Shown: positions 27,191 through 35,796 of the stretch, in pieces | Position numbering within the stretch: the first letter of the stretch is position 1 | Layout of the letters: the number at the start of each line of letters is the position of its first letter | Origin: SKVR01 sp037441525 | GTDB lineage: Bacteria; Bacteroidota; Bacteroidia; Bacteroidales; UBA7960 | Direction of reading: 5' to 3' | Assembly (NCBI GenBank): GCA_037441525.1 | Contig: JBBISA010000009.1 | Span: 24,504-88,503, forward strand | DNA: 64,000 nt | Notes under the pieces: generated by a model | What the model saw: only the letters and a program-made list of their open reading frames with translations | Told to the model about the DNA's origin: nothing | Database searches by the model: none | Made by a program: the position numbers and the translations under genes

Positions 27191-28135
27191 TCACAAAATA
27201 GTAGTAAACTCGAAATGTGAACTGATTGACTGGTGATTGTTCACCCTACGGATAACATCAGCGAAAAGCTTTGCGGTAGAAAGAACTGTTATTTTGCTAC
27301 ATTGCCTGGAAAGCGGGATGCTATCGGACACAATAAACTCGACCAATGGACTTTTTTCTATTTTCTCAATGGCGTTTCCAGACAAAATGGGGTGGGTACA
27401 TAATCCTCTTACACTGTTTGCTCCATGTTCAATCATCATTTTGGCAGCGGTAGTTATGGTACCACCGGTGTCAATAATATCGTCTACCAGCACCACGTCT
27501 TTCCCTTTTACTTCGCCAATAAGCACCATCCGGTCAACAATATTGGCCTTAACCCTCTGCTTGTAGCATATAACCATTTCACAGTTCAGAAACCTGCCAT
27601 AAGCCCCGGCTCGTCGGGTGCCGCCGGTATCGGGTGAGGCAACTACTAAATTTGGGAGGTCAAGATTGATGATGTAAGGAACAAAAATGGATGATGCATA
27701 AAGATGATCAACCGGAACATCGAAAAAGCCCTGAATCTGGTCGGCATGAAGGTCCATGGTAATAACACGGTTTACGCCGGCAGCAGTTAAAAGATTGGCT
27801 ATCAGCTTTGCCCCAATGGGCACCCGTGGTTTGTCTTTACGATCCTGCCGTGCAAATCCATAATAGGGTATTACGGCAACCACCTGATTGGCTGATGCCC
27901 GACGGGCTGCATCGATCATTAGAAGCAGTTCCATCAGGTTATCGGAGGGGGCGAAAGTACTTTGAATTATAAAAACATCACTTCCTCTTACTGTCTCTTC
28001 AAAGGATGGTTGAAACTCTCCGTCGCTGAATTTGGCTACAATTTCGTTTCCGAGAGGTTGGCCGTATTCGTCGGCAATTTTCTGGGCAAGGTAGCGCGAC
28101 GCCGATCCTGAAAATATGTGGACTAAAGGGGGCAT
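27191..28135 (-). CDS. prs: Ribose-phosphate pyrophosphokinase
   Basis: Prs makes PRPP from ribose 5-phosphate and ATP, the precursor for nucleotides, His, Trp and NAD. From ATG 28135 the protein is 314 residues, the usual length; a longer reading to 28213 would add 26 unconserved residues. Key motifs are IFSGSASRYLAQKIA, the ATP/metal site IPYYGFARQDRK, DLHADQIQGFFDVPVDHLYA and the PRPP-binding loop VVLVDDIIDTGGT. It is the first gene of the minus-strand operon running to the Nudix gene, and its promoter region faces that of the tRNA-Leu gene. Confidence 0.97.
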   Translation of the reverse strand: MPPLVHIFSGSASRYLAQKIADEYGQPLGNEIVAKFSDGEFQPSFEETVRGSDVFIIQSTFAPSDNLMELLLMIDAARRASANQVVAVIPYYGFARQDRKDKPRVPIGAKLIANLLTAAGVNRVITMDLHADQIQGFFDVPVDHLYASSIFVPYIINLDLPNLVVASPDTGGTRRAGAYGRFLNCEMVICYKQRVKANIVDRMVLIGEVKGKDVVLVDDIIDTGGTITTAAKMMIEHGANSVRGLCTHPILSGNAIEKIEKSPLVEFIVSDSIPLSRQCSKITVLSTAKLFADVIRRVNNHQSISSHFEFTTIL

Positions 28136-28224
28136 GTGGTTTATTTTTATGTGGCTGAAAACAAGTGCAAAATTAGGAAATAAATAACTGTACAATAGAG
28201 ATTGTTTGTTCAAAATATTATTTT

Positions 28225-28254
28225 TTTGCTTTCATGGTTTTTTGTATACCTTTG
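28225..28254 (+). promoter_or_regulatory. Promoter of the tRNA-Leu gene
   Basis: TTTG (28225-28228) and TACCTTTG (28247-28254), separated by 18 bases, match the Bacteroidetes -33/-7 consensus TTTG and TAnnTTTG very well. The tRNA begins 33 bases further on. Confidence 0.8.
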
Positions 28255-28287
28255 CACACACTTAAAAAAAGCTCCTTTTAAGGCTGC

Positions 28288-28371
28288 GCCCGGGTGGCGG
28301 AATTGGTAGACGCGTTGGTCTCAAACACCAATGGTAGCAATATCGTGCCGGTTCGATCCCGGCCCCGGGTA
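28288..28371 (+). tRNA. tRNA-Leu (anticodon CAA)
   Basis: The 84-nucleotide tRNA folds into a standard class II cloverleaf. The acceptor stem GCCCGGG pairs with CCCGGGT, the anticodon stem TTGGT/ACCAA encloses the loop CTCAAAC with anticodon CAA, a variable arm follows, and the T arm holds GGTTCGATCC. The D loop contains the expected GGTAGACG. CCA is not encoded. It is transcribed alone, with its own promoter and terminator. Confidence 0.96.
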
Positions 28372-28385
28372 CTCAACTTATCCTT

Positions 28386-28415
28386 AAGCTTCCACAAAAT
28401 CGGGAAGCTTTTTTT
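28386..28415 (+). terminator. Terminator after tRNA-Leu
   Basis: An 8-bp perfect stem AAGCTTCC/GGAAGCTT with a 9-base loop merges into a run of seven T residues, 15 bases past the tRNA. Confidence 0.92.
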
Positions 28416-28458
28416 ATTTCAACCCTTGGCCTGGATTCCAACCCTCAGATTTTCTTCT

Positions 28459-28466
28459 TATTTTTG
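28459..28466 (+). promoter_or_regulatory. Candidate -7 element for the GH13 gene
   Basis: TATTTTTG matches the TAnnTTTG consensus exactly and lies 89 bases before the glycosidase start. No -33 TTTG is seen. Confidence 0.45.
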
Positions 28467-28554
28467 AACTCACGGTTAATTCAGTAGCTGAAATACAGTC
28501 TTACATTCCTGACTTTACTGTTGTTTGCAATTTACAAATCCTAATAATCCAAAT

Positions 28555-30417
28555 ATGCGTACTTCGAAACACACTTCAGCAAACTTGTTGTTATTCATAA
28601 TATTGTGGAGCCTGAGCTTCAATTTACCGGCTCAGAAAAGCCCAACCCGCGTGGAACCCCCTTTCTGGTGGAGTGGCATGCACCACAACGAATTGCAAAT
28701 ACTGGTTTATGGGCCCAACATAACACAAACCAATGTTTTAATTAATTACCCCGGAGTTACCTTGCGCGAGGTGGTGCGTGTAAAAAGCCCTAATTACCTT
28801 TTTCTATACCTGAGTATTGATGGAGCACTTCCCGGAACTTTCAATATTGATTTTACCAGCGGCCGGCGAACCTTATTTCGCTACCCTTATGAGCTAAAGG
28901 CCCGGAAAGAAAATGCAAGGCATATTGAAGGTTTCGATAATTCTGATGCCATTTACCTGCTCATGCCCGACAGGTTTGCAAGTGGCGATACTTCGAATGA
29001 TAATTTGCCCCTAATGCTGGAAAAGACTGATCTTACCAATCCCAACGCAAGACAGGGTGGCGACATACAAGGGATCATAAACAATCTCGACCATATTGCA
29101 TCCATGGGTTTTACGGCTATCTGGATAAATCCCCTCCTCGAAAACAACCAGGCCCGATACTCCTATCATGGTTATGCCATTACCGATTTTTATAAGGTCG
29201 ACCCACGTTTTGGCACCAATGAGGATTATCGCAGGCTTGTTAATGAGGCCGAGAAAAAGGGCTTGAAAATCATTCAGGACAAGGTTTTTAACCATTGCGG
29301 CCATCATCACTGGTGGATACAGGACCTGCCCATGGCCGACTGGGTGAATCCGTGGCCTGAATTTACCCGTACTACCTACCGGATGACTACTATGGTAGAC
29401 CCTTATGCCGCCCGCAAGGATTATGAAATAATGCTGAATGGATGGTTCGATACCAATATGCCCGACCTTAACCAGAAAAATCGCCTTCTGGCCACCTACC
29501 TTATCCAAAACAGTGTTTGGTGGATAGAGTATGTTGGCATTAAAGGAATTAGAATGGACACACAACCTTATGCCGATAAGGATTTTATGGCTCATTGGGG
29601 AAAATATGTGGCCGAAGAGTATCCCAATTTCAATATTGTAGGTGAAGCCTGGAGCGGTGTGGCACCACTTACGAGCTATTTCCAGGGTGGTAAACCCAGA
29701 CACGATGGCTACAACTCCAACATACCGGCAGTATTCGATTTCCCCTTGTACGATGCAATTGGTGAAGCATTTAACGAAGAGCAGGGATGGAGCACCGGCA
29801 TGATGCGGCTTTACAACTCACTGGCGTTGGATTTTTTATATACCGACCCCTATAACCTTGTTATTTTTGGCGACAACCACGATACTGACCGGTTTCTTAC
29901 ACGGATGAAGGAAAATATACCCAACCTGAAACTTGCACTTGCTTTTCTTGCCACTACCCGCGGTATCCCTCAACTTTATACGGGTATTGAAACCCTTGAG
30001 ACTGCCTTTGAAAGCAATGGCCATGGCATTATGCGGTCGCGTTTCCCCGGCGGGTGGCCTGGCGATCCGGTTAATGCATTTACCCGACAGGGCCGCACTA
30101 ACCAGCAGAACGATATTGTTGACTACATAAGTCTGATTTTTAATTTCAGAAAGAGCAAACCGGTGCTTCATACAGGGGCTCTGAAGCAATACGTTCCCGA
30201 AAGCAACATATACGTCTATTTCAGGTACAACGAAAGCGAAACAATAATGGTGGTGCTGAACAATAACAACCACGAAATGCAAATTGACACCCGCCGTTTT
30301 GCCGATGCTACCTCGGGCCATAACCTGGCGTATGATATTATTTCGGGCAACTCTTTCCCGGTATCGGAAAAGTGGAAGATTCCGGCCAAAACAGCGTTGG
30401 TGTTGGAGTTGAAATAA
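28555..30417 (+). CDS. GH13 cyclomaltodextrinase / neopullulanase-like
   Basis: This is a 620-residue glycoside hydrolase of family 13, similar to the SusA/cyclomaltodextrinase group that breaks cyclodextrins, pullulan or maltodextrins. A signal peptide ends near NLPAQ, so it acts in the periplasm or outside. An N-terminal Ig-like domain (about 30-125) precedes the barrel. Catalytic residues are Asp335 (GIRMDTQPYAD), Glu364 (GEAWSG) and Asp443 (FGDNHDTDR), and KVFNHCGHHHWW is region I. A C-terminal beta domain closes the protein. ATG 28555 is preferred because the 10 residues before it precede the hydrophobic leader. With the MFS carrier, MalQ and kinase it fits a maltodextrin pathway. Confidence 0.93.
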   Translation: MRTSKHTSANLLLFIILWSLSFNLPAQKSPTRVEPPFWWSGMHHNELQILVYGPNITQTNVLINYPGVTLREVVRVKSPNYLFLYLSIDGALPGTFNIDFTSGRRTLFRYPYELKARKENARHIEGFDNSDAIYLLMPDRFASGDTSNDNLPLMLEKTDLTNPNARQGGDIQGIINNLDHIASMGFTAIWINPLLENNQARYSYHGYAITDFYKVDPRFGTNEDYRRLVNEAEKKGLKIIQDKVFNHCGHHHWWIQDLPMADWVNPWPEFTRTTYRMTTMVDPYAARKDYEIMLNGWFDTNMPDLNQKNRLLATYLIQNSVWWIEYVGIKGIRMDTQPYADKDFMAHWGKYVAEEYPNFNIVGEAWSGVAPLTSYFQGGKPRHDGYNSNIPAVFDFPLYDAIGEAFNEEQGWSTGMMRLYNSLALDFLYTDPYNLVIFGDNHDTDRFLTRMKENIPNLKLALAFLATTRGIPQLYTGIETLETAFESNGHGIMRSRFPGGWPGDPVNAFTRQGRTNQQNDIVDYISLIFNFRKSKPVLHTGALKQYVPESNIYVYFRYNESETIMVVLNNNNHEMQIDTRRFADATSGHNLAYDIISGNSFPVSEKWKIPAKTALVLELK

Positions 30418-30890
30418 TTAAATTTTCCTGAATTATTTCATTGATTTGGATTTTTTAAACTTGTTTTAGTGTTTTATAACCCAAGGGAAACAAGTAATTG
30501 GCCAAAAATTTCCCAATCAAAAATGATTCAATATTCCGTTCATATTTTTTTTCATCAAGTTTGGTGGCTTCAAATAACTAAAAAGTTGATCGTTTTCAGC
30601 CAAAATTATCTGCTCGTATTGTTTGATTATTGAGATTTTCAGAGAATAATTAATAAAGAAATGCATTGTTTGATGTTTTCATTAATAACCCCGGGTATAG
30701 TTCGGTTTCCATATTGTTAAGATAGATTATTCACTAAACTAATCAATTAAGGATATATAAAATGGTTCAGGCGAAAAGAAACAAGGACTTCATATAATTG
30801 CCTAATCATCAAATCATATAACATTATTTAAACAAAACTGCTTTAGCCTTACATTCATTTTAATTTACCCCCTTAATTATATCTTGTATT
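30418..30890. other. AT-rich intergenic region
   Basis: This 473-base stretch after the GH13 gene is markedly AT-rich and carries no open reading frame, repeat or terminator that I can support. It leads into the broken methyltransferase gene. Confidence 0.5.
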
Positions 30891-31607
30891 ATGAAATTGA
30901 ATAGAGACCTAACCAAATTTGTGAATTGGACTTTGGATAATTTATTACCCCCTTTATTGCGCGATTGCAGAGGGTTTATGTATCTGATCTTTTATCCGTT
31001 ATTTGGGAAGAAAACCAGATTTTTTATGGATTTTAAGGAAAAAGGATGGGCCTTTACCAATGAAGAATTTAGAAATTATTACATCCTTCTATCCGATAAA
31101 CATATTAAGCCTGAAACAGATTTAAATAAAAAATCGGTTGATTTAATAATAGAAAATCATAGTTGGATCAAAAGTTCTTGATATTGCCTGTGGTAGAGGT
31201 TATTTGGTTAATCTGTTATCTAAACATTTTCCCGAAAAGTTGATATATGGTGTTGACATAATCATACCTAAAGAGCTAAATTCACATTCAAATTTGCACT
31301 TCCTGACCGGCAATATTGAAAAAATTGATTTCCCCGATAAGTTTTTTGATACGGTAATAAGTACTCATACAATTGAACATACTCAGGATATAAAACAAGC
31401 TATAAGTGAACTTCGCAGAATATGTAAAAAAGATTGATTGTTGTTGTGCCAAGGCAAAGAGAACACAAATATACTTTCGATTTGCATTTGCATTTTTTCC
31501 CTTATATATTTTCCCTGCAAAAATTAATGAATAATCCAAAGGCAATATGCCGGGTCATCGACAATGATTTGTGTTCCATGGAAGAATTGGATGATGCTGT
31601 AAATTAA
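30891..31607 (+). pseudogene. SAM-dependent methyltransferase with two frameshifts
   Basis: Three reading-frame segments together give one class I SAM-dependent methyltransferase of about 238 residues. Residues from 30891 to about 31170 are in one frame; then VLDIACGRGY (SAM-binding motif I) and the rest up to RICKK (about 31434) are in the next frame; then LIVVVPRQREHKYTFDLH to DDAVN returns to the first frame and stops at 31607. The second shift falls at a run of six A (31426-31431), so a one-base deletion there, real or a sequencing error, would explain it; the first is near 31155-31172. The protein resembles methyltransferases found in polysaccharide clusters. The surrounding DNA is AT-rich, suggesting an acquired and decaying gene. 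Confidence 0.75.
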
Positions 31608-32052
31608 TGCTTTGACATGGCAGGCAAAACACTCTCCTGATAATTGATCTGATTTAAACAAAAAACACCAACATTATTCCGATACCATTTCCTTCAATTT
31701 TTTTTCATGTCTTAAAATATGATTCAGTTATGCATTTTTTCGGTGACAATTTGCAATAAAATGAAAACAAGAGCAAAATAAGAAACCCAAATTAAGTATT
31801 ATAATTACAATCAAAACAAGCGACCGCAACACAAGATTATTTTCATCCTTAAATATTTTTTCTGAATGTCCGCAATCTTGCCAGTAATTTATTAGCATTA
31901 AGATATCAGGCTACTTATCTATTACCGTCAGTTTTAAGTTAAGTTCTCCCGTTAATACGGGAGAACCACACATGTTCTAAAACTAATTCTCATCGGTGTT
32001 TGTGTTTTGCAGAAACATGTGGGTTTCACCGCTGGATTTAATGTTTAATTAA
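31608..32052. other. AT-rich intergenic region with one hairpin
   Basis: This region of about 445 bases between the broken methyltransferase and recO contains no gene. Its only clear structure is the inverted repeat at 31943-31966. Confidence 0.5.
31943..31966. repeat. Perfect 9-bp inverted repeat downstream of recO
   Basis: GTTCTCCCG and CGGGAGAAC pair perfectly around TTAATA. It lies 87 bases beyond the recO stop on the minus strand. No T-run follows in either direction, so it is not a classical terminator; it could protect the recO mRNA 3' end. Confidence 0.6.
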
Positions 32053-32781
32053 TTAATATCCAAAAACCGTTTCAAGTACTTCAAGGGACTTTAAATCCCT
32101 GAAACCATCAACATGAATACTTAAGTATTGGACTAAACGGTGCAAAATGGCTTTTCGCATTGTGGTGCTAAGCTTTATTGTTTCAATATCATCATACCCC
32201 TTAAGGGAAATATGGTAAAAATAAAGGCTTTCTTCTTGGCCCAGACAGAAATCACTATTTTCAATACTATTCATGTATTTACCCTCGCTTAAACTAAAAT
32301 AACAGCAAGATACCGAATAATTGGTGGCAGGAGCAAAACCAGTGAATTTTGTGAGCTGGAGACAGAAAAGAATATGAAATACTCCTAAATTTCCCTGAAG
32401 ATTATCAAGAACGATGACACTACGGGTGATAAAATCAAATATCTGTGAATTGGTTTCCTGGTGTTTGAAAACATTTATCAGGACTTCGGCAATAAAAATA
32501 GCAATGGCACTTTTCCTGATGTCGGTGGTAATATTCGTCAAAGGGTGTGTGCACCTTATTTCCTTAACATTTTGCAACCCCTGATTGTCTTTCTGATAAG
32601 CAACCAGTTCAATAAGGGTGAGGGGTTGAAAAAGACTGGCCCTGAAGCGTGGTTTGCTCTTGTAAACACCATGCACAAGATACGATTGAAGGCCAAAATT
32701 TCGGGTAAGTACACGAGTTATGAGTGAAGTATCGCTATAGCGGAAACTATGTAATACTATACCGGATGTGGTGTGAAGCAT
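32053..32781 (-). CDS. recO: DNA repair protein RecO
   Basis: RecO loads RecA onto SSB-coated DNA together with RecR. The 242-residue protein begins with the OB-fold (TSGIVLHSFRYSDTSLITRV, then YLVHGVYKSKPRFRASLFQP) and continues with a helical domain. The usual zinc-finger cysteines are not evident as two CxxC pairs; only CCY near residue 180 is seen, as in other Bacteroidetes. porZ lies upstream on the same strand, with repeat copy B in the 477-base gap. This recO-porZ arrangement recurs in the phylum to my knowledge. Confidence 0.93.
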   Translation of the reverse strand: MLHTTSGIVLHSFRYSDTSLITRVLTRNFGLQSYLVHGVYKSKPRFRASLFQPLTLIELVAYQKDNQGLQNVKEIRCTHPLTNITTDIRKSAIAIFIAEVLINVFKHQETNSQIFDFITRSVIVLDNLQGNLGVFHILFCLQLTKFTGFAPATNYSVSCCYFSLSEGKYMNSIENSDFCLGQEESLYFYHISLKGYDDIETIKLSTTMRKAILHRLVQYLSIHVDGFRDLKSLEVLETVFGY

Positions 32782-33258
32782 GGGGCAGGGGTTATCAGGT
32801 TTCTGGTGTGATGTGTAAGTTATTAACGGTGAACATGCCTGATCATGCCTAAATAGACTTGATAGTATTAAGAAATTGCATTGGTTGGGATCCTTGATGG
32901 GTTATTAGGAGCATAGCCATCTACAATATTGTCGAAACAACTAACATTATTCATTTTAACCCACAATTTGTCTTTAGCCGTTTTTTCAAATGACCGTCAT
33001 TAAAAATTTAAAGTTTTAGGTTATTGATTATGTAACTTTTAATTTGACAAATCGCTGAAGAAAAACTAAATATTTGTAGGCAGAAATGCTTACACATTAT
33101 GGTTTTCTAAAGCGGGGTTTTAGCAGAGCTTCGCAACAATAATATCATCTTCTTAGAATAATTCAGCTTTAACCGAAATTGATTTTGAATCTCCCTGCTC
33201 ATCTCTTTTTTCCATCCCGAAAGCTGATAACTGACATCCAAAACCTGACACCCCTTTT
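32782..33258. other. Gap between porZ and recO with repeat copy B
   Basis: These 477 bases lie between two minus-strand genes. The middle 170 bases are copy B of the dispersed repeat. The remainder shows no open reading frame of convincing composition and no strong hairpin. Confidence 0.55.
32950..33120 (-). repeat. Dispersed hairpin repeat, copy B
   Basis: Read on the minus strand this is the second copy of the repeat at 4587-4756. It keeps CCCCGCTTTAGAAAA, GTAAGCATTTCTGC, TACAAATATTTAGTTTTTCT and AAAAAACGGCTAAA. The long hairpin is partly decayed: the inner stem has two mismatches relative to the perfect copy A. As in copy A, the element lies between two co-directional genes and in the same orientation as their transcription (porZ upstream, recO downstream). 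Confidence 0.75.
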
Positions 33259-35619
33259 CTACCTCAGAAACATAATTTTTGACACCATCGTTTCTGAACC
33301 ATCGGGATTGGTTGAGAACACCAGGTAAACTCCTGATGAAGGCTTTTGTCCGTGCACTCCTACTCCATTCCATACGAATTGCCCCCCATCAGCAAAACCA
33401 TCATAAACAAGGTTTCCGGCAATATCGGTTATCTTTACCCTGGCATTTGTAACCAATCCGCTAATGGCAATAAAGCCATTGTACCCTGGGCGCACAGGGT
33501 TTGGATAAACAAAAACATCGCTGTGCTGCTGCCCCCCCTCTATAGCAAACCCACGCCAGGAAACCAGGCCGCGATCGGTGGCAAAAAATACTTCCCCGGT
33601 TTGGGGATCAGCCGAAATATCAAGAATATTATTGGATGGAAGCGGGCTGTTGCGTGTGTTGAAATGGCGGATGGTTTCGCGACCGTCGGGCGAGAGTAAA
33701 AATGCCCCTGAAGTTAGTGTGGCAAACCATTTCTTATTAGAACCATCCACAAAAATATTGTTGATGGTTTCGTTGTCGAAAAGCCTGGCATTAAAACCAT
33801 CCTGCACTACAATAATGGATTGGGCATCGAAAGCCTGACCCCGCAATGCACCCTGCGGCGAATAGAAAACCACAACACCTGCGTTGGTGCCTACCCAGAT
33901 ATAACCTTCGCGGTCTTTTGCCAATGCCGTTACCCTCGTACTGGGCAACGATCCGTTACCTTCCTGGGTGCTTAGTTTCCTGATGTTGAAAGAAGGATTA
34001 TTTCCATCGAGATTTGCTTCCTTAAAAACAATAATACCTCCTCCATTGGGCATTCCTACCCATTTCTGGTCGAAATTGTCTACAATAATGCGCCCCAGCA
34101 CTTCATTGCTCCCAACATTTCCGTTATGAGAAAAGGAAATCCAGTTGCCATCGGTCTTGCGCACCGAAAGAAATCGCTCAGCGCCTGAGTTGCTGGCCCA
34201 CAGGTTGCCACGGCTATCAAACGCAGTACCTCCCACCCTGATAAAGTCGTTGGCGATGGTACGTCTTTGCAGAGTGCTGTTGGTATGATCATAATAATTA
34301 ATAAGCCCCTGGTCTTCATCAAATTCGGCAATACCACCTAACCAGGCGGCTGCATAAACCCTTTTTGGGTTTCCCGGAATGGTCGTTATCTGGTGAAAAT
34401 CGCGAACGTCAAAAAGAGCTGGGAAAGTCCATCGTGTAAAGCTATTCCAGGTACCTTTGTTCAGAACAAAGATCCCTTTATCACTGAACGCATTTCCAAT
34501 AATACCAATAATTGACCCGGGTGCAACCCATAATGTGCGGCCGTTGTGTGCCAGTCCAAACGATTCGTTGGTGACTGGCCCTGATGGGATAATGGATTCA
34601 AAATCGCCCTGCCAGGCTCCGGGAATTCCCCTTATAATACCTTGTCTGTTGTCTCCTATCCACAGGGTACCTTCCTTATCAATTAATGCATCGTTGGCAT
34701 TTACAAACTCATCAGCATAATAATCATAATACCTGAACAAAGCGCCCTGTTCATTAAAGATGTAAAACCTGCCATACGACGAACAAAGCAGGAAACCATT
34801 AACCGATCTGATACTGGTTTTGGGCAATTCAAACCCATCGAGGCCGATCTGGTCGAACAAGTTCCAGCTCCCCCCGTCGAAACGATAGAGTATATCGCCT
34901 TGTGGCCTGCTTAAGTTGGCCAGTAAGATATTGTTGTGGGTTAGGACAAAGGTGTATTTTCCGTTGGACAGGCCAGGTACTCTTGTCCAGAAATTAAAAT
35001 CGGCAAGGTTAGGAGCATTTACAGGGGCCCTGAACAAACCAATTTCAGTGGCAGCATAAAAGTGGGTGGATGTTTTTTGGATGTCATAAACCCTCAGCAA
35101 ACTACCTTGCGGCCCGATGAACCATGTATCGAGAATGATAAAACGGTCGATATCCAGTACAACAATTCCAAAATCGCAGGCCAGGTAAACCCGGTTCTGG
35201 TCGAAAATCATACTGTTTATTGCCTTGGAGCCCATTATATTGGCCTGCCTTATGTCGGAAAAACTGAAAATATTTTCGCCCTGCATAACATCGATGGTGC
35301 CGTTCTGATAACCCATAAACAGCAGGTTCTTTTGGGGTGAATAACGGATAACGTTAATGCCAAAATCGCTCAATCCATCTACCTTGTCAAATTTGCGGAT
35401 ACTGTTGAAGGCCTTGTTATACTCCAGCAGGCCAAAGGGTGTGGCAGCATATATAAAACCAGGCTTCTCAGCCAGAGATACCACAGCGCTGGAAGGCAAA
35501 TGGTGGCGCCACTGCCCTATGGCAATCTCAGAGTTTTGGGATAACGCCACTGGAAGGTTTAAAATAATAAAGAGCTGGGAAGTTAAGGCGTAAAACCTAA
35601 GGGTATATTTCGGAAGCAT
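33259..35619 (-). CDS. porZ: T9SS protein PorZ (beta-propeller)
   Basis: PorZ is part of the cell-surface attachment complex (PorU, PorV, PorQ, PorZ) that modifies and anchors T9SS cargo. This 786-residue protein has a signal peptide (ending near VALSQN), the family start AIGQWRHHLPSSAVVSLAEK, two seven-bladed-type propeller regions with repeated WIGDNRQGI and IWVGTNAGVVVF motifs, and a C-terminal sorting-like domain that begins FVYPNPVRPGYNGF and ends MVSKIMFLR. Length and domain order fit PorZ. The match is by recognition of domain order, so a related propeller protein cannot be fully excluded. It lies upstream of recO. Confidence 0.82.
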   Translation of the reverse strand: MLPKYTLRFYALTSQLFIILNLPVALSQNSEIAIGQWRHHLPSSAVVSLAEKPGFIYAATPFGLLEYNKAFNSIRKFDKVDGLSDFGINVIRYSPQKNLLFMGYQNGTIDVMQGENIFSFSDIRQANIMGSKAINSMIFDQNRVYLACDFGIVVLDIDRFIILDTWFIGPQGSLLRVYDIQKTSTHFYAATEIGLFRAPVNAPNLADFNFWTRVPGLSNGKYTFVLTHNNILLANLSRPQGDILYRFDGGSWNLFDQIGLDGFELPKTSIRSVNGFLLCSSYGRFYIFNEQGALFRYYDYYADEFVNANDALIDKEGTLWIGDNRQGIIRGIPGAWQGDFESIIPSGPVTNESFGLAHNGRTLWVAPGSIIGIIGNAFSDKGIFVLNKGTWNSFTRWTFPALFDVRDFHQITTIPGNPKRVYAAAWLGGIAEFDEDQGLINYYDHTNSTLQRRTIANDFIRVGGTAFDSRGNLWASNSGAERFLSVRKTDGNWISFSHNGNVGSNEVLGRIIVDNFDQKWVGMPNGGGIIVFKEANLDGNNPSFNIRKLSTQEGNGSLPSTRVTALAKDREGYIWVGTNAGVVVFYSPQGALRGQAFDAQSIIVVQDGFNARLFDNETINNIFVDGSNKKWFATLTSGAFLLSPDGRETIRHFNTRNSPLPSNNILDISADPQTGEVFFATDRGLVSWRGFAIEGGQQHSDVFVYPNPVRPGYNGFIAISGLVTNARVKITDIAGNLVYDGFADGGQFVWNGVGVHGQKPSSGVYLVFSTNPDGSETMVSKIMFLR

Positions 35620-35731
35620 TGGGCTGGCAAGATTAAAACAGTTAGTAACCTTTCAAACAAATAAACTACGAAAATATTGTTTATTGTGTTTATTAGCAAA
35701 CCACAGCGAAATCAATTTATACTATACCCAA

Positions 35732-35765
35732 TAAAAAAAGAGGAAGGCTATAATACCTTCCTCTT
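35732..35765 (-). terminator. Terminator after the TonB-dependent receptor
   Basis: On the minus strand, AGAGGAAGG and CCTTCCTCT form a 9-bp stem, followed by seven T residues, 32 bases past the receptor stop. Confidence 0.9.
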
Positions 35766-35796
35766 CTGGCATTATTAAAGGGGAATTCAGATTTAA

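Noticed and set aside
28138..28213. Longer start of prs
   Set aside because: The extra 26 residues are not conserved and would run into the promoter region facing the tRNA gene.
28288..28371. tRNA-Leu as an integration site
   Set aside because: No integrase or repeated tRNA 3' end was seen next to it, although AT-rich DNA lies 2 kb downstream.
33107..33373. 88-codon minus-strand reading overlapping the end of porZ
   Set aside because: It reads part of porZ in another frame and enters repeat copy B, so it is a shadow.
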